A stretch of DNA of 64,000 nt from Archivesica marissinica (lineage: Eukaryota; Mollusca; Bivalvia; Venerida; Vesicomyidae). The position numbers and the translations under genes were made by a program. The stretch lies in the NCBI GenBank assembly GCA_014843695.1, contig CM026404.1, positions 7,854,433 to 7,918,432 of the forward strand, written 5' to 3'. The notes below the pieces were generated by a model. It made no database searches and had not been told where the DNA came from. It saw only the letters and a list, made by a program, of their open reading frames with translations. Within the stretch, counting starts at the first letter, position 1. Each line of letters opens with the position of its first letter. Positions 34,682 through 46,200 of this stretch are shown here, piece by piece.

Positions 34682-34890
34682 TCGTGATCTATCCTATACT
34701 CGATCAGATCGTATGTCATGAGGACGGGTTTGGGACAGTCGGAACACACACGTTTTGATATGGTTTGGTGGGACTGACGTTTGGTTCGATCCCAATATCT
34801 TACAAGTACAACACATATCGCACTAGCATCGCACCAGTATTGTAGCATAGCCACATGTATGCATACGAACATGTACATACTTATATATTG

Positions 34891-35416
34891 ATGTCATTAC
34901 ATTGCAAAAAGCAAATAAAATGCATTTGTTCACGTATAAATGCACAGCTACTACACATTCTTCTGAATACATTCGAACACTGAATCAATAGACAGTGTTT
35001 TTGGTATATAAACTTTAACAGTGAAAGTAGAATTTCATATAACGGGTATCCGCGCTCCTGAATTGGCGTCTGTTTGTCATTGGAGTCAATACTAAACACG
35101 CGATTCTTTCGATTAGAGATAATTTGACTAAGAGTAGTCTACAAATAAATATGCATAGGCACACATGTTTGATATCACGGTAAGTAAATATGTACCACAC
35201 GTCGTGTTATTCACGATAAACGCGTTGTATTACGCATGCATGTCGACCCTATTTACATTATTTTGTTATGTCAACAAACCGCGTATACGACGTTTGTTTA
35301 TTTGTTGAAATGCACCGTTTTTGAGGCAAATATTTGGAAAAGAATTATACCATATAATAGCAAATTACATTCTGCAGACATTTGCGTTTTCACCGATGTA
35401 GTGGCGCTTTAATGAG
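34891..35416. mobile_element. TTAA MITE family 4, diverged copy with insertion
   Basis: 34891-35102 and about 35380-35416 match the two parts of 45649-45903, including CCTGAATTG near the middle and TGTAGTGGCGCTTTAA at the end. About 270 bp of other sequence separates them. Confidence 0.5.
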
Positions 35417-35896
35417 TTATAATTTGAAACATTAGATATAGTATCGTTCAATGTATATCGTTTATACTCAATGACCGATAGGTTTAAATTCTCGTCGATG
35501 CAGTTAGCTCTTGGTAGTTTCCAGACCAATCATAAAAAGCTAGTACATATTAATAATGATAATGATACGATAATGATTTTACGAGAGAACTCATTTAACA
35601 AAAAAGTACATACCCTATAGTTTGGTTCGATTTGATTTCTTCAAGTTGAAATATTAGTATCCGTGATTGGTGACATGATGGTGAACTGTGTTCCACCTTT
35701 CTATCAAATAATACAAAACAAGGCACTTCAAGAGAACTTGTTTACCTTTTAATTCCACATATGTGTATCCTACACTTTGCGTAAATGTCCAAGTATACGA
35801 ATTCTATAATTGACATATTTGTACATTTTAGACGGAAACAAGATTTTTATAAACATTCGAACTATTCTAGCATTATTTTTTGTTATTTTCGTGTAT

Positions 35897-36092
35897 TTAT
35901 TAAACGTTGTTACCGATTGATCGACGGGAAGTTTATCTAACAACACCCTTCCTGGACATGCTCCAGCGGTTAACCAATACCTGATGCACCAACCTCCGTA
36001 AGAAACTGCCAACTGTTTCATATAAACAGACACGGTCTGAGCTGGGCTCGAACCCGTGACCATCAATGGTGATTGGTTGGTCAGCGACCTTA
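35897..36092 (-). mobile_element. SINE-C
   Basis: Inverted copy with AGAAACTGCCAACTGTTTCA and GCTGGGCTCGAACCCGTGAC. Confidence 0.75.
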
Positions 36093-36188
36093 GCAACATT
36101 ATGTGTATTAGTGTCGTGTATATATTCACGTTGCACACTATTTTTGTGTATAATAAATACTCAAGTACCAGTCAATGGGACAGAGGAG

Positions 36189-36285
36189 AAATTGCTGTGT
36201 GTCAACGTGGATGCCATGGTGACGGCTGTGTGTCAACATGGATGCCATGGTGACGGCTGTGTGTCAACGTGGATGCCATGGTGAC
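36189..36285. repeat. 31-bp triplicate
   Basis: Three copies of GTGTGTCAACGTGGATGCCA plus TGGTGACGGCT. Confidence 0.9.
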
Positions 36286-36361
36286 GGGACAGTTATATAC
36301 GTTGTTAAACATGAACACTTCAAGATTATAACTAATAATGCGCATTAAAACTTCAAGTGAT

Positions 36362-36640
36362 TTACGTTTATTTATCGTCACTACCGGTTGCCCATATGAG
36401 CGACGCTTCATGAAGAGATTAGTTATTTTAGATTTTTGGAGGATAGTACAATAATACAGACAGACACCAATTCCAGAGTTTGCTCTGGTTTTCTACAGTA
36501 AAGCACCGACACGAGATCTCGGCTTAAAGTCTCAACGGAAAGCTATGTTATGAGTCATTTTAGTATGGTATAGCGGGAGGTCGAACCTGCGACCCATGGA
36601 TTACAAGTCCAGCGTGTTAACCAATGGACCCCTGATCCGC
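36362..36640 (-). mobile_element. SINE-D with a variant tRNA head
   Basis: Inverted; the head reads GGTCCATTGGTTAACACGCT and CAGGTTCGACCTCCCGC, a different tRNA-like head from the 38520 copy, on the same body. Confidence 0.7.
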
Positions 36641-36827
36641 TACCCAATTCAATAAAGGGTAGGGTCCGCTTTTTAAACTGTCCGTTGCCAATGGGTGGGA
36701 GTGACTGATCGATATCCCCAGAACTAAACAGATTTATTTCTACTTTCTGATAATAAAGTTGGTTTAAACATATTTTATTTATCAAGATAAACATGACATA
36801 TAACATCTGTACATATAACATCCATAC

Positions 36828-36874
36828 CACATAAATATATATACTAGTACCCCCAAACGTGCCGAATCCCTGTG
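36828..36874. mobile_element. hAT-like MITE copy E, 47-bp remnant
   Basis: It retains only CACA plus one arm ending GAATCCCTGTG, yet has a perfect 8-bp duplication ATCCATAC on both sides (36820-36827 and 36875-36882). Confidence 0.75.
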
Positions 36875-37475
36875 ATCCATACAATACAACTATCAAGACA
36901 AGTGGATTGAATTGAAAGCTACGGGAGCTTATGGTAATTCTCTCCATTACATACTAATTATCATTACGTGGATATGGCAGTTAAAATTTATTATAGTAGT
37001 AAAACTCGACTAAAATTGAATATGTTCGTTGATACATTTTATATGAATAATAATGTAACTTAAGTATTGACTTTTAGATTGAGTTAAAGATTAGAAGAGT
37101 ATAGAAGTAAGAGAGATGTAGGAGCGATAATGGCGGTTGAAGTCGGTCAGATAACTAAGATTTCAAGTTCAGTCAAAACGTTTTGATTTATCTATATATG
37201 TGAAAACTGCATGGAAAATATTGTTATTAAAGTCATCTGATTATGATGTATTTCCAAACAGCAGGTCTTTAGAGAAGCATTACAGTGTACATTAACAGAG
37301 TTTATTAGTGGTGCTCTAATTGTATCCATGATAATTTCTGCAATGGAAAAAGAAATGTGATGTTGTTTACCGCTCTAATAAAGTTGATAGATGACCTGTA
37401 AAATTAATATACCTGTCTTTTAAAACCACCAGTAATGTACGGCCTCACTAATTGTCATGGGTACTTCTCTATTAG

Positions 37476-37721
37476 ACCGATTTGCGCAGTGGTTAGCGCG
37501 CTCGCTTCTCACCAATGCAACCCAGGTTCGATCCTCGGACCTGGAAGTATGTGAGATGGTACCGTTGTCGCCAGATCGGACAGGTGGGTGTTCTCCGTGT
37601 ACTCCAGTTTCCTCCCACACGAATTACCACATATACGTTTTCATCCGCGCCAACGAGAGTGATTAATATAAGTTGTTAAAACTTGCTTCGCAATCGTTGT
37701 AAAATAAATAAAGTTTAAACT
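37476..37721 (+). mobile_element. SINE-B
   Basis: GACCGATTTGCGCAGTGG head, AGGTTCGATCCTCGGACC, and tail CAATCGTTGTAAAATAAATA. Confidence 0.8.
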
Positions 37722-37890
37722 TGTTACTTCTCTATTGCAAAACAGTGGCTATATCACACAGTATGAGAAAAAGCAATACGAATTACGGGGGTACCAGTTT
37801 TCTCTTGAAAGTTTATTAAATCTAATTCACAGGCACATTACACAATTATGTTTGCCCTATTGTCATATTGTAAGTAACATTACTTACTAT

Positions 37891-38507
37891 ATGACCAAGG
37901 GCAAAATGTTACTTACTATATGACCATAGGGCAAAATGTTACTTACTATATGACCATAGGGCAAAATGTTACTTACTATATGACCATAGGGCAAACTGTT
38001 ACTTACTATATGACCATAGGGGCAACATGTTACTTACTATATGACCATAGGGTAAAATGTTACTTACTATATGACCATAGGGCAAAATGTTACTTACTAT
38101 ATGACCATAGGGCAAAATGTTACTTACTATTTGACCATAGGGCAAAATGTTAATTACTATATGACCATAGGGCAAAATGTTACTTACTATTTGACCATAG
38201 GGCAAAATGTTACTTACTATTTGACCATAGGGCAAAATGTTACTTACTATATGACCATAGGGCAAAATGTTAATTACTATATGACCAAGGGCAAAATGTT
38301 ACTTACTATTTGACCATAGGGGCAAAATGTTACTTACTATATGACCATAGGGCAAAATGTTACTTACTATATGACCATAGGGCAAAATGTTACTTACTAT
38401 ATGACCATAGGGCAAAATGTTACTTACTATTTGACCATAGGGCAAAATGTTACTTACTATTTGACCATAGGGCAAAATGTTACTTACTATTTGACCATAG
38501 GGCAAAA
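37891..38507. repeat. 30-bp tandem array, about 20 copies
   Basis: Unit TGACCATAGGGCAAAATGTT plus ACTTACTATA, with ATTTG and TAATTAC variants. Confidence 0.95.
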
Positions 38508-38519
38508 TAAAATTGTGTA

Positions 38520-38797
38520 CAGACGGATCTGTAGTCCAGTGGTAACACGTTGGATTGGTAATCCAAGGATCGCAGGTTCGATCCCCCGTCTGACCCTAAT
38601 AGAATTAACAGTCTTTCAGATGGGACGTTAAACCGAGTGTCGGTGCTTTACACCGTACACATAAAATAACCAGAGGAGACTCTGGAATGGGTCTCTGTCT
38701 GTATCATTGCACTATCCTCCAAACATCTAAAATGACTACTCTCTTCATGAGGCGTCGATCATATGGACAACCGGTAGCGACGATAAATAAACGTAAA
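38520..38797 (+). mobile_element. SINE-D, full length
   Basis: CTGTAGTCCAGTGGTAACAC (A box), GCAGGTTCGATCCCCCGTCT (B box), CAGTCTTTCAGATGGGAC, GACGATAAATAAACG. Reference copy, directly after the 30-bp array. Confidence 0.8.
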
Positions 38798-39231
38798 AAA
38801 CACAAAATTGTGTATTGTGCCTGTGATCTAATTCATCTAAATTTCTTCATTCTGCAAAATGACATGATATTTAAATATTGACTGACAACCAAGCTGTTTG
38901 AGTCAGACTAGCTACTGTAGGTATACAATATCACATACATGTGTTCCTCTCCTCACTTACAACGATACAGACCACGATTGTGGTATATACAAAATACATT
39001 TCTCAGCGATAGATCTGATACTCGAGATGTACTCACCAACGCCATACCAACGCTTTATAACATAATGCTGTTCGAAAGTGGTTTTAATAAAAAATAATTT
39101 GCTGGGTAACAACCCCCAATATAACTCACGCCATGGAGTTATTTTGATTTATGGTAAAGTGTAGCTTTAAATAACATGGACTGCGTGTTGGTGTTTCATG
39201 AACATTACATATGTATAGAATATATGCCGAA
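38798..39231. other. No feature recognised
   Basis: AT-rich unique sequence upstream of the hairpin element. Confidence 0.4.
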
Positions 39232-39448
39232 AACGATCCAATATGTAAAATATTGGACTGTGTATTTTACATATTGGATCCGTTTGAGGCTTATATATTA
39301 CTTAATACACATACTTATATAACAAGATCCTACTAATTAAAATTGATACGTTCGTACATTTACGCGTAGAATTTCTATCGTATATATATACAATATTAAT
39401 AATATTGGACTGCAAGTACAAAGGTATGACGTCACGACAGTGTTTTAA
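39232..39448 (-). repeat. Interspersed hairpin-ended element, inverted partner of 61788-62056
   Basis: Contains CCAATATGTAAAATATTGG and, at the other end, GGTATGACGTCACGACAGTG, in opposite orientation to 61788-62056. It lies about 730 bp upstream of the EGF gene start. Confidence 0.65.
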
Positions 39449-40175
39449 CAAAAGTTCTTCAATCAACAGTTTGATATAAGATTTAAACATTGAATATAGT
39501 CAGCCGACTAGATACTCTTGGTAAAGTGATACAATATCACGAATTCCACACACACATGTATATCACGAGTATATATATATATGTATAACACTAGTTGGCT
39601 TCTACTGCGAATCGGAGACTTATCATTTGTTTGTCCGTTGAACTTGTCTAACATATCTATCCAAAAACAAGGAGTGCTGTGGTGTGAAAGATAAATGTCG
39701 AGTCACACGGACTCAAGTATGGATAACAAGCACGTTGCCCTAAACTGAAATGAAACTTGGGAATTATGATGACGAAGTGTGGTTTGGACGCTAAGTGAGA
39801 AGTTTAATATAATAAGCATACCATTCACTTGTTTCTGACACTAGAGGTGTGTCTGGGACACGCTAACCTTTAAGTTCTCAATCGCGGAAGAAAAATAAAA
39901 GCGAGATGATAGCGGAAAAGAAATACGTTCATTTTTAGCATTACAGACACGACTTAAACTTTTTTATTTTAAAACTTCTTTGTTTTAAATAATATCTTTA
40001 ATAAACATTTTAATTATATTTAATTTCGTGTCTCCGTGGTTTCAAAAACCACACACTCCGTAGATAGAACACGAACTCGCGGAAGAAATGAAAATCGAAA
40101 TAAGGAAACTATTATAAAATGAAGTCGTTTAATTTCTCACAAATAAAACCTTTGCTAATACAACAGTGACCGACC
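39449..40175 (+). promoter_or_regulatory. Presumed promoter/5' region of the EGF gene
   Basis: Position only: it lies directly upstream of the start codon. No TATA box or initiator was convincingly identified. Confidence 0.25.
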
Positions 40176-40280
40176 ATGTTCAGCACGTCTCAGTGCGTGT
40201 GCTGTATTAGTTTGTTGTGGACACTGTGCAGTGGCAGCTTCTTGGGAGGCACCGTATCCTGGATCGTGATCTACAATAAA
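40176..40280 (+). CDS. Exon 1: start codon and signal peptide
   Basis: ATG at 40176 is followed by a hydrophobic, cysteine-rich leader (CVCCISLLWTLCSG) typical of a signal peptide, then GGTVSWIVIYNK, the usual start of this ectodomain family. Donor AAA|GTAAGT; 35 codons, ends in phase 0. Confidence 0.75.
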
Positions 40281-43200
40281 GTAAGTATTAACTTACTCCA
40301 TTTACTAGACTTACCGCTAGGCTGTCCGAGTAGCACAGTGGTTAGCGCGCTCGCCTCTCATCAATGCAACCAGGGTTTGATCCTCGGACCGGGAAGTATG
40401 TGAGATGGTACGGTGGTCGCCATATCGGACATGTGGGTTTTCTCCGGGTACTCCGGTTTCCTCTCATACGAATGACCACATTTACGCTTTTATCCGCGCC
40501 AACGAGAGTGATTAATATAAGTTGTTAAAACTTGCTTCGCAATCGTTGTAAAATAAATAAAGTTTAAAACTTACCGTTGGTTTGTTTGGTCCATGCTTCT
40601 GCTAGACTATTAGTATACGTATATTTCTATCTGTCTATCGTTTTGGTTCCAAGTTTATCTATCTATCATTAGTAGTTCTTTACCTATGTATATGTCTGCA
40701 TTATGTTGGTTTTGTTGTGATGTGGCTCATATATTGAACATAGTTCTGAATATGACGACTGACCTATCTTCACTGTAATTCATATAATTATTAAAAAAAT
40801 ATGTATTTTACAAATAATTGTATTATTACTTGTAGGTGCGTCTCTCGTACAGAACTTCTTGGGAAAAGGGGTCAGGTCCTTGTGGTACAGGTTGTAGTCA
40901 AAATGCTGTTGGCAGACCGATAACTACATTACGTCCACAGTTAGCAGCACTCCGCTGGCTTGCAGTTGCTGGTAGCGTTTCGCTCGATGTGTGTGATGTA
41001 GGTTACACCGTAACGTCGGTGAGCATTAGAAACGTTACTGGTTGGGAACAAGGTGAAAACGTGGTGAATTTCAACCACACTTCGTTTTCTAATCAATTCA
41101 CAGTATCGTAAGTACATTTGTATTAAGAATAGTCTTTATAGATTTTAGGTCAGATTTGTATATGCTCACACAGAGAATGAACTATTGATTTACAGCAATG
41201 CACAATCCGTTTGGCTGCACGTCTCGCTGATGGGAACGAACGTTGGGACTCAACCGAGCATGTCCGGATGTGGTTTCCGGGAACGAACGTTGGGACTCAA
41301 CCGAGCATGTCCGGATGTGGTTTCCGGGAACGAACGTTGGGACTCAACCGAGCATGTCCGGATGTGGTTTCCGGGAACGAACGTTGGGACTCAACCGAGC
41401 ATGTCCGGTTGTGGTTTCCGGGAACGAACGTTGGGACTCAACCGAGCATGTCCGGATGTGGTTTCCGGGAACGAACGTTGGGACTCAACCGAGCATGTCC
41501 GGATGTGGTTTCCGGGAACGAACGTTGGGACTCAACCGAGCATGTCCGGATGTGGTTTCCGGGAACGAATGTTGGGACTCAACCGAGCATGTCCGGATGT
41601 GGTTTCCGGGAACGAACGTTGGGACTCAACCGAGCATGTCCGGATGTGGTTTCCGGGAACGAACGTTGGGACTCAACCGAGCATGTCCGGATGTGGTTTC
41701 CGGGAACGAACGTTGGGACTCAACCGAGCATGTCCGGATGTGGTTTCCGGGAACGAACGTTTGGACTCAACCGAGCATGTCCGGTTGTGGTTTCCAATGG
41801 TACGTGATGCAATAAACGTGATACCAAGTAACGTCGCGCCATTGCCTAAGTAATGTTGTACCATTGCCTAAGTAATGTTGTACCATTGCCTAAGTAATGT
41901 TGTACCATTGCCTAAGTAATGTTGTACCATTGCCTAAGTAATGTTGTACCATTGCCTAAGTAATGTTGTACCATTGCCTAAGTAATGTTGTACCATTGTC
42001 TAAGTAATGTTGTACCATTGTCTAAGTAATGTTGTACCATTGCCTAAGTAATGTTGTACCATTGTCTAAGTAATGTTGTACCATTGCCTAAGTAATGTTG
42101 TACCATTGTCTAAGTAATGTTGTACCATTGCCTAAGTAATGTTGTACCATTGTCTAAGTAATGTTGTACCATTGTCCAAGTAATGTTGTACCATTGTCCA
42201 AGTAATGTTGTACCATTGTCCAAGTAATGTTGTACCATTGTCCAAGTAATGTTGTACCATTGTCCAAGTAATGTTGTACCATTGTCCAAGTAATGTTGTA
42301 CCATTGCCTAAGTAATGTTGTACCATTGCCTAAGTAATGTTGTACCATTGTCCAAGTAATGTTGTACCATTGTCCAAGTAATGTTGTACCATTGCCTAAG
42401 TAATGTTGTACCATTGCCTAAGTAATGTTGTACCATTGTCCAAGTAATGTTGTACCATTGTCCAAGTAATGTTGTACCATTGTCCAAGTAATGTTGTACC
42501 ATTGTCCAAGTAATGTTGTACCATTGTCCAAGTAATGTTGTACCATGTCCAAGTAATGTTGTACCATTGTCCAAGTAATGTTGTACCATTGTCCAAGTAA
42601 TGTTGTACCATTGCCTAAGTAATGTTGTACCATTGTCCAAGTAATGTTGTACCATTGTCCAAGTAATGTTGTACCATTGCCTAAGTAATGTTGTACCATT
42701 GTCCAAGTAATGTTGTACCATTGTCCAAGTAATGTTGTACCATTGCCTAAGTAATGTTGTACCATTGTCCAAGTAATGTTGTACCATTGCCTAAGTAATG
42801 TTGTACCATTGTCCAAGTAATGTTGTACCATTGTCCAAGTAATGTTGTACCATTGTCCAAGTAATGTTGTACCATCGTCCAAGTAATGTTGTACCATTGT
42901 CCAAGTAATGTTGTACCATTGTCCAAGTAATGTTGTACCATTGCCTAAGTAATGTTGTACCATTGTCCAAGTAATGTTGTACCATTGCCGAAGTAATGTT
43001 GTACCATTGTCCAAGTAATGTTGTACCATTGCCTAAGTAATGTTGTACCATTGCCTAAGTAATGTTGTACCATTGTCTAAGTAATGTTGTACCATTGCCT
43101 AAGTAATGTTGTACCATTGTCCAAGTAATGTTGTACCATTGTCCAAGTAATGTTGTACCATTGTCCAAGTAATGTTGTACCATTGTCCAAGTAATGTTGT

Positions 43201-46200
43201 ACCATTGTCCAAGTAATGTTGTACCATTGCCTAAGTAATGTTGTACCATTGCCTAAGTAATGTTGTACCATTGTCCAAGTAATGTTGTACCATTGTCCAA
43301 GTAATGTTGTACCATTGCCTAAGTAATGTTGTACCATTGCCTAAGTAATGTTGTACCATTGTCCAAGTAATGTTGTACCATTGTCCAAGTAATGTTGTAC
43401 CATTGTCCAAGTAATGTTGTACCATTGTCCAAGTAATGTTGTACCATTGTCCAAGTAATGTTGTACCATTGTCCAAGTAATGTTGTACCATTGCCTAAGT
43501 AATGTTGTACCATTGTCCAAGTAATGTTGTACCATTGTCCAAGTAATGTTGTACCATTGCCTAAGTAATGTTGTACCATTGTCCAAGTAATGTTGTACCA
43601 TTGCCTAAGTAATGTTGTACCATTGTCCAAGTAATGTTGTACCATTGCCTAAGTAATGTTGTACCATTGTCCAAGTAATGTTGTACCATTGTCCAAGTAA
43701 TGTTGTACCATTGTCCAAGTAATGTTGTACCATCGTCCAAGTAATGTTGTACCATTGTCCAAGTAATGTTGTACCATTGCCTAAGTAATGTTGTACCATT
43801 GTCCAAGTAATGTTGTACCATTGTCCAAGTAATGTTGTACCATTGCCTAAGTAATGTTGTACCATTGTCCAAGTAATGTTGTACCATTGTCCAAGTAATG
43901 TTGTACCATTGCCTAAGTAATGTTGTACCATTGTCCAAGTAATGTTGTACCATTGTCCAAGTAATGTTGTACCATTGCCTAAGTAATGTTGTACCATTGT
44001 CCAAGTAATGTTGTACCATTGCCAAAGTAATGTTGTACCATTGTCCAAGTAATGTTGTACCATTGCCTAAGTAATGTTGTACCATTGTCCAAGTAATGTT
44101 GTACCATTGCCTAAGTAATGTTGTACCATTGCCTAAGTAATGTTGTACCATTGCCTAAGTAATGTTGTACCATTGCCTAAGTAATGTTGTACCATTGCCT
44201 AAGTAATGTTGTACCATTGCCTAAGTAATGTTGTACCATTGCCTAAGTAATGTTGTACCATTGCCTAAGTAACGTTGCGCCATTGCCTAAGTAATGTTGT
44301 ACCATTGCCTAAGTAATGTTGTACCATTGCCTAAGTAACGTTGCGCCATTGCCTAAGTAATGTTGTACCATTGCCTAAGTAATGTTGTACCATTGCCTAA
44401 GTAACGTTGCGCCATTGCCTAAGTAATGTTGTACCATTGCCTAAGTAATGTTGTACCATTGACTAAGTAACGTTGCGCCATTGCCTAAGTAATGTTGTAC
44501 CATTGCCTAAGTAATGTTGTACCATTGTCCATGTTATATCATACACACGATAGTATTTAACGTAGGACACTATGCTGACATCAAAAAGAAACTGTGCACT
44601 TGCCTAAGAGGTAAAATTTATATCCTTTTAGAAAAAGGTCAAATTTAGTATCAAAATGTGCGAAATATTGGATAAATTAGTGCAATGTGTGAAGGTGTGT
44701 GTTTTACGTTTATTTATCGTTGCTACCGGAAGGTGAAATTGCTACGCATGTTTTGGCCTTAGTACTAGTTGCGTGTGTTTCCGTTTATTTATCATCGCTA
44801 CCGGTTGCCCATATGAGCGACACCTCCTGTAGAGATTGGTCATTTTAGATTTTTGGAGGATAGTGCAATGATACAGACAGAGACCCATTGGAGAGTCCAC
44901 GGTGTAAAACACCGACACGAGACCTCGGTTTAACCTGAAAGAACTCACGATTTCAACTGCACATGAATTCATGAAGCTAAAATGGTGAAATCCTGAAGTT
45001 GAAATGGTGAAATGGTGAATTCATGAAGTTGAAATGGTGAATTCGCGAAGTTGGAATTATGAATCCTGAAGTTGAAATTATGAATTTGTGAAGTAGAATG
45101 ATGCAAGGAGAAAAATCCTTTAATCCTTTCCTATATACTTACTTCTTTGATTGTGTGTACATGTATTGTTTTGTGAATGTATATAGTGGAATAAATATGC
45201 TTACTCCAAAGGATGCAGCAATGATGAAATAGCTAATGTCACCAACGGTCTTTGGTATCTAAGTTCCATTTACATTAATTCAGTGAAATGCAATTTCAAA
45301 CGTGAACACTTGAGATATGTATTTCAGACTATCGAACATCCCCTGGACTATCGCTACCTCCACAAGACATGTCAAATCAAGTGCGGGCTTCATGGAGACG
45401 TATATTGACACACGTACAAGAAATGATACCAATAAACCTAATTCAAGTCCTTATACTTCAATACCACCATATATCGGGTAGTCTACTGTTGATATATATG
45501 CCAAGTATATAAAGATAATTTATTAGAAGTACTTATATTAAACAATATTACTCGAAATGTCCACATATCTCCACATTTATAGACTGTTATCATCTGAAAA
45601 CACAGGTATTTTGGAAAAATGTCGGTTTTTGTTTATAAAGCATTCGAGTTAAAGCGACATTACATCGCAAAAACCCCAGAAATGCTTGTTTACGTATAAA
45701 TAGCATTGCTACTATAAATTCTTCAGAAATAATTCGAACACTAACTGTCTATACATAAACAGTGTGTTTGTGGTATACAAGAGTGAAAGTATGATTTCTG
45801 ATAACGGTCAGCTACTCTCCTGAATTGATGTATATTTGTTATTGGAGTCTATACCAAGCGCGTGCTAGAAATTTGCGTTTTCATCGATGTAGTGTCGCTT
45901 TAAGAAACTTTAATTATTATTAGTTTCATACTTTTCTCCTCATAGCGTGTATTTAAATTTTGAATACAGACTGACGTAACTGAAAATACACATACTATGC
46001 TAAACTATGCAACAAGCTTGCCGGATAATATTACTAATATTATATCAGATTAAAATGTTAACTCCGTTAAAGGTTAGCTAAGGTGTCTACGAGGTATACA
46101 TATATTTATGTTAAGCCGGTATATTACGTTTATGAAAGGGCATACGAATAATTGTTTAATATAAAACTATGTTTAATATGAAACTATGCACATATCGGGT

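Larger units (their letters stand above)
41108..45327 (+). other. Intron 2 of the EGF membrane gene
   Basis: It holds the 47-bp and 22-bp arrays, a SINE-D copy (44758-44935) and an interspersed fragment at 45120-45204. A possible exon at 41196 was considered and rejected. Confidence 0.6.

Noticed and set aside
36555..36947. Minus-strand open frame of 130 codons
   Set aside because: It crosses a SINE-D and a 47-bp MITE remnant; no conserved motif.
38520..38600. Possible functional tRNA genes at SINE heads
   Set aside because: A and B boxes are present, but acceptor stems do not pair and all are followed by SINE bodies.
41196..41853. Additional EGF gene exon starting SNAQSVWLHVSLMG
   Set aside because: Exon 2 joins exon 3 (45328) directly in matching phase with family-consistent sequence. 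Inserting this piece breaks the phase into exon 3 and is mainly the 47-bp array.
42110..44151. Many minus-strand frames reading MVQHYLDNGTTLL
   Set aside because: The 22-bp satellite read in overlapping frames.
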